A DNA stretch of 64,000 bases, from positions 97,422 to 161,421 of the forward strand of contig JAIEPX010000014.1 of the NCBI GenBank assembly GCA_019748175.1, given 5' to 3'. This document shows, piece after piece, positions 60,200-64,000 of the stretch (positions are counted from its first letter, which is position 1; the number at the start of each line of letters is the position of its first letter). The stretch comes from Gammaproteobacteria bacterium (GTDB lineage Bacteria > Pseudomonadota > Gammaproteobacteria > JAIEPX01). Made by a program: the position numbers and the translations under genes. A model generated the notes under the pieces. That model worked only from the letters and a program-made list of their open reading frames with translations. It was not told the DNA's origin and searched no databases.

Positions 60200-62674
60200 A
60201 TGAAAAAAGTGAGTAGCAGTAGCGGAGCGTCGGCAGTATCAAATCAAGCCAAGCCCAACCTCAACCCATTGCATGAAAAATTGATTGTGATGGGTGATCT
60301 TATCAAAATAGAGAATGATAAAGGATCGACCACCCTCAAAGACTTTTTATTATCCATTTATGCGGCGCAAAAAACAGATTTCGCTTTCATTCCTTCATTT
60401 TTCAACGATTGTCCTGTAGAAAAAACGGTATCTGGGTGCAGAGTACAATATCAGTTGTGCACCAGTTCTGGTCAGGAAGAACATCAAAATCTCCGTCGTC
60501 TGAATTATCCACAAACAGATATCATCCTGCTGGTATTTCATGTTAACTCCAGAGAGTCTTTTAAAAATGCACTCCATAAGTGGTATCCTGAAATTAAGAG
60601 CGAAATGCCTAAGGTACCTGTGGTACTCGTTGGGGTAAAAGATGACACTATTCCGCCCTCACCAGATTCGGTTGTTCTAACAGAAGAGGCAAAAAATGCT
60701 GCGCAAGCTTGTGGCATGGATCTTTTTATGGAGTGCAGCTTAAGAGATCTGAACTCGGTCATTGCTGTTTTTAATCAAGCACTCAATTGTGCTTTATTGT
60801 CAAAGGACGAAACAAAAAAATTAGGTGTTCTCACTTATCTTAGAGATCTAAACACCGCCAGTTTAAAAAGATATCGAGAGGCATTTAGTTGTTATTTCTT
60901 CAATACTTTTGGATTGAAGTCATTTGCGCATCAATTACAACATCAGCAGAACTTCCCAGGCGAAGTAAAGCAACTCATACATTTAACGAGAGATGCACAG
61001 CAGTGTGTTGCTAGACAGTTAAGACCGGCGGAATGGTTTAGTATGCAGTTGAGTTGCAAAGCATTGAATCGAGCCTATAATTCTGAAGGGTTTTGGAACT
61101 GGAGCTTTGCTCATCTTAATTTCTTAGATGCTTATACTCGGCAGCATCCCGACTTTCAGAGCTATCATTTCCATCCAAAACGAGTAGTTGTTGCGCTTTC
61201 CAAACATAAACGATTATTCAAACAAATCTTCCGATGGGGCGTAGACCCATGGCAAATTGCTATTCTAATGGGATTACTGGAGCAGGTGAAAGCAGTGCAT
61301 GGTGAAGATGCAAAAAAATTACAAGATGAGAATGGCTATGGCGTTGCGCATTATTTATTTTTGGGTGAACACACAGCGCTTGGTATTGCCTGGTTACAAA
61401 GTATTGAGTTTACTATTGAACAAGATCCTCAATATCTTTTGCCTGCTCTCGCTGTGATAACGGGAAATAAAGAGCTGCTGCAAAAACTTGTTGAATTATT
61501 TGGCTATCAATTAACTTATACAGACAAAAATCGGGCGTTCTCTCTACTTCATCCCGCGGTGGAATTTGAACAATTGGAGATGATTTTGTGGTTAACTGAA
61601 CGAGGAATTGATCCGGTAAAAGTCAGCCAATTAGGAATTATTCCAGAAAGATCTAACCTAGCTTTGATCGCGGCAAATAAGGGTTTTTGGAAACTCTTTC
61701 CTGTTTTGCGCAAACTCGGCGCCGATCCCTATGGTACGCCTCAACATCAGCGCCTTGTAGCACTTGCTGCTATTCGCAGTAGAAATAAATCATTGGCTCT
61801 AACACTTATCAAGCTTTATTCATTAGATACCCTAGCAGAGAAGCACACCGAAAACTCTTTTTTCTATGCAGCGATTTTAAGTGGTGATCCCGAAATTCTC
61901 GATTTTGCTCTAAGATCGGGTTGGGGTACTTTGTCGGATCGTTATCGATGCGAACCAAGACCTGGAGCGACGCCTTTAAATAAATCCGTTTATCATGTTG
62001 CAGCAGAAGCGGGTTTGCTTGATCTCATTGACTACATCGTTCAACAAGAACCAGCACACGTTTCTATTAAAGATTGTGATGGGGATGGTAATACTGCTTT
62101 ATTCTATTCTGCCAAACATGGCGATCCAATAAAATTTCGCAGACTTTTAGAAAGACATTTTAGTCCTCAGGATCTTCTTGTGATCAATCATGATCAAGAA
62201 ACGATTGCTCATACCGCTGCCCGTTTTGGCCATACTGAATTTGTTTATCAACTGTATTTGCTCTGTCAATCTTATAAGATCGATGTTATGGCTTTTTTCT
62301 CTCGGGTAGATAATGAACAGAATACCTTGTTGCATCATGCGATGGATGGTGGGGCAGTTAAGCTAGCGATCTGGCTGGTGAAAGTATTACATTTTTCGCC
62401 GACTGCGCTCGAGTTTCAACAACAAATTCCATTAAGAATACTCGCCAATAGAGCCATTCTACATCCTGCCTATCGTATTCATTTTGAAAATGTCGTAAAA
62501 GCCACGCTTCAAGAAAAATTAATGGACGTAGATTGTCTAACTGAATTTCCTGATCATCAAGGTGAGACTATTGAGGATGTTATGTTAGAGGCCGATACTC
62601 AAGAATTCTATGAAGTGCTATGCGAAGAGCTTAAGGCAATCCTCAGTACTACCGACGCCCCGGTTTTAGAGTAA
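60200..62674 (+). CDS. Rho-GTPase-like / F-box-like / ankyrin-repeat fusion, effector-like
   Basis: 824 aa with a strong GGAGGG site. Residues about 25-200 resemble a Rho-family small GTPase. FIPSFF (64-68) matches the switch I IPTVF, SSGQEEHQNLRRLNYPQTD (89-107) matches the Rho switch II GQEDYDRLRPLSYPQTD, KWYPEI and VPVVLVGVKDD (139-149) follow, and MECSLRD sits at the ECSAL position. The P-loop is degenerate (GDLIKIENDKGSTT) and the DTAGQ Asp is replaced (CTSSGQ), so GTP binding or hydrolysis is doubtful. An F-box-like segment lies near 265-300 (ARQLRPAEWFSMQLSCKALN). Ankyrin-like repeats fill the rest, colinear in the C-terminal half with the two shorter paralogues. No signal peptide. Confidence 0.78.
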   Translation: MKKVSSSSGASAVSNQAKPNLNPLHEKLIVMGDLIKIENDKGSTTLKDFLLSIYAAQKTDFAFIPSFFNDCPVEKTVSGCRVQYQLCTSSGQEEHQNLRRLNYPQTDIILLVFHVNSRESFKNALHKWYPEIKSEMPKVPVVLVGVKDDTIPPSPDSVVLTEEAKNAAQACGMDLFMECSLRDLNSVIAVFNQALNCALLSKDETKKLGVLTYLRDLNTASLKRYREAFSCYFFNTFGLKSFAHQLQHQQNFPGEVKQLIHLTRDAQQCVARQLRPAEWFSMQLSCKALNRAYNSEGFWNWSFAHLNFLDAYTRQHPDFQSYHFHPKRVVVALSKHKRLFKQIFRWGVDPWQIAILMGLLEQVKAVHGEDAKKLQDENGYGVAHYLFLGEHTALGIAWLQSIEFTIEQDPQYLLPALAVITGNKELLQKLVELFGYQLTYTDKNRAFSLLHPAVEFEQLEMILWLTERGIDPVKVSQLGIIPERSNLALIAANKGFWKLFPVLRKLGADPYGTPQHQRLVALAAIRSRNKSLALTLIKLYSLDTLAEKHTENSFFYAAILSGDPEILDFALRSGWGTLSDRYRCEPRPGATPLNKSVYHVAAEAGLLDLIDYIVQQEPAHVSIKDCDGDGNTALFYSAKHGDPIKFRRLLERHFSPQDLLVINHDQETIAHTAARFGHTEFVYQLYLLCQSYKIDVMAFFSRVDNEQNTLLHHAMDGGAVKLAIWLVKVLHFSPTALEFQQQIPLRILANRAILHPAYRIHFENVVKATLQEKLMDVDCLTEFPDHQGETIEDVMLEADTQEFYEVLCEELKAILSTTDAPVLE

Positions 62675-62698
62675 CGAAGGGGTCGTGTCTCCCGTTGG

Positions 62699-62896
62699 CT
62701 ATTGTAATAAATTTAGTATTCTGTCTCGCGTATCCACCAGAGAAGAATCTATTGCCATTAGTTTTTCTAGTCGCGCAATATTGCTAGCTACAGTTTTTTG
62801 ACTATGCATTGACATCGCTTGTAAAATCTCAGAAAGCTTGTAGCCAAAATATTTTTTAGCAATTAGCATTACCATAAGTCGTGGAGTATTTTCTAT
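62699..62896 (-). pseudogene. DnaA-domain-IV-like helical fragment
   Basis: An open stretch between stops reads ...ENTPRLMVMLIAKKYFGYKL, then SEILQAMSMHSQKTVASNIARLEKL, ending in a TAG at 62699-62701. The pattern (AMxLARxxxxxSLxEIGxxxxxxxxTVxxxxxxIE) recalls the helix-turn-helix of DnaA domain IV. The same domain ends REP-associated transposases. It is preceded by an in-frame TAG at 62897-62899, so it looks like a decayed 3' fragment; an ATG at 62875 could still start 58 residues. The assignment is tentative. Confidence 0.4.
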
Positions 62897-62913
62897 CTAT
62901 CTTGAATCAATAT

Positions 62914-63999
62914 CTAGTATTTGGAAACCTTCTGCAGCTCAGGCGTTTGTTCTAAACTTTTTAACAATTCATTTCCTTGGCGGAAGTTTGTTTTGGTTGG
63001 CTCAGAGAGGAAATTTCTGATATCACCTTCGGGGCTCCAATGCCACCATTTTTCTAGTAATTTCTCTATAAGTTCTAGTTTTGGATCTCGATTTTTAATC
63101 TCTATCTGCCCTGTTGTTGAATAACTTCTTTTCGGTGTTCTATCTACATTTTTCCAAAATTTTGATTCAAGAGGTGCTGAGGTAGGCTTAGGATGATATC
63201 TGTTCAATAATTCATTCAATTTGTTACTAAATCGTTGCTTTTCTTCATCGGTAGGTTTCTGAATATCAAATGCTTGAAGAAAAATTTCTCCTACATTTGT
63301 CGCCTCAGAAAAATCTTGTAAGTTCTGTATAATTTCACTTAATGCATTGAAAAAAGCTACTTTTAATTCAATGCCAATTTTTCTCATCTCTCTGCTCATG
63401 ATTTCCGGGAATCCAGAGTCATCATGGTAGGCAAGCGGCTCAAATACCCAATCAATTGTTTGCGTTAAGGTGTGCCAGCGCATCAAGCTTTCTAATAATG
63501 CGCCTTCTGGTATTACTTGAGGCGCATTCCATTTGCCCACCATATCAGTATTTAATTCTATTTTATGGGTACTTGGAATAACTTTCAGTGTATCTGGGAA
63601 TGTTGTAAATCCAATTGCCTTGTAAAAATCTCCTTCGAACTCCTCACCGGTTTTAAGGTTCTTTACTAATAATTTAGTGGGGGTTATTACGCTATACTGA
63701 ACGTCATCAACATTCAGAGCGGTTAGATTAGTCAGGTCTCTAAGTCGAATTCGAGGTGTTTCGGGGAATTGATCACTTTTGCGCTTTAATGCAAGGAATT
63801 TGGTGAGAGGGAAATGTCTTGCCAACCAGAGAATTGCTAAGCCAGAGCCCAATACAATGACTGTTTTTGGTGCGTCATTTGGATGTGCACAATACAGCTC
63901 TAAAGAAGATCGTTCGGCTATACCTGGCAAGCCGTGCATCGCAGGTTGCCGCCACCAATTATAAAAGAAGGTATCCGTTGTTAACTGTAAATGTTTATC
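62914..63999 (-). CDS. Large protein with a Rossmann-like motif, effector-like (5'-partial)
   Basis: The frame runs open from the window edge through the ATG at 63939 (…TFFYNWWRQPAMHGLPG…), so the gene begins beyond the window; 361 codons are visible. KTVIVLGSGLAILWLARHFP suggests a dinucleotide-binding strand-loop-helix like those of FAD/NAD proteins. A central mixed region and a C-terminal helical, Lys/Glu-rich part follow. No family recognised. It neighbours effector-like genes on the same strand orientation as the 1212-aa gene. Confidence 0.7.
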   Translation of the reverse strand, partial: DKHLQLTTDTFFYNWWRQPAMHGLPGIAERSSLELYCAHPNDAPKTVIVLGSGLAILWLARHFPLTKFLALKRKSDQFPETPRIRLRDLTNLTALNVDDVQYSVITPTKLLVKNLKTGEEFEGDFYKAIGFTTFPDTLKVIPSTHKIELNTDMVGKWNAPQVIPEGALLESLMRWHTLTQTIDWVFEPLAYHDDSGFPEIMSREMRKIGIELKVAFFNALSEIIQNLQDFSEATNVGEIFLQAFDIQKPTDEEKQRFSNKLNELLNRYHPKPTSAPLESKFWKNVDRTPKRSYSTTGQIEIKNRDPKLELIEKLLEKWWHWSPEGDIRNFLSEPTKTNFRQGNELLKSLEQTPELQKVSKY

Positions 64000-64000
64000 T

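Overview
The window looks like the chromosome of an AT-rich gammaproteobacterium of the Legionellales (Legionella/Coxiella/Berkiella-like), probably host-associated. Supporting this are two LbtU-type outer-membrane porins, the conserved blocks zapA-6S RNA-fau, pepP-ubiH-ubiI, pilD-coaE...zapD and metG-rnfB-nth, and a dense set of large eukaryote-like proteins (ankyrin repeats, F-box-like segments, a Rho-GTPase-like domain, a CX5R phosphatase) typical of secreted effectors. No secretion-system gene lies in the window, so export is inferred. The genus cannot be fixed from the sequence alone.

Layout. 0-3.4 kb: end of dabB, dabA and a DUF6671-like gene (inorganic-carbon accumulation). 3.4-9.4 kb: housekeeping (zapD, an EamA transporter, a lipoprotein, coaE, pilD, an SDR protein, a TIGR01777 epimerase), then a tRNA-Thr(CGT). 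9.5-20.5 kb: accessory region with two tandem cytoplasmic trypsin-like proteases, two membrane proteins, three GNAT acetyltransferases, a decayed two-gene module whose second gene is a RelA/SpoT-domain protein with two in-frame stops (likely a dead toxSAS toxin-antitoxin pair), a Fic protein with an AbiEi-like N-terminus and three 24-bp repeats at its promoter, a truncated copy of the first protease gene, and an AraC/NmrA divergent pair.

20.6-30 kb: a predicted alpha/beta-hydrolase effector, an MTRFR-like release factor coupled to a rhomboid protease, fau, 6S RNA, zapA, a TIGR02449 gene, pepP, ubiH, ubiI and a beta-CASP nuclease. 30-33 kb: a small accessory patch (2OG-oxygenase-like gene, a tiny ORF with a Fic-inhibitor-like motif, a SIR2-type protein, a MazF-type TA pair). 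33-42.7 kb: a secreted S15-type hydrolase, dapB, sodB, a peroxiredoxin behind a perfect Fur box, two LbtU porins, rnt and pyrC.

42.8-50.7 kb and 56.3-64 kb: effector-like clusters separated by nth, rnfB, metG, a single-domain response regulator, mrp, dcd and ihfB. They hold three colinear F-box/ankyrin paralogues, one of which (60.2-62.7 kb) has a divergent Rho-family GTPase domain fused in front. They also hold a CX5R phosphatase, two long coiled-coil proteins and a gene running off the window end. Four of the effector-like genes share the promoter word TGTACTATA at nearly the same distance from their start codons, and the two F-box/ankyrin genes without a GTPase domain share a different strong promoter. 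The most interesting signals are the Rho-like/F-box/ankyrin fusion, the shared effector promoter, the decayed toxSAS pair and the protease/membrane-protein gene group.
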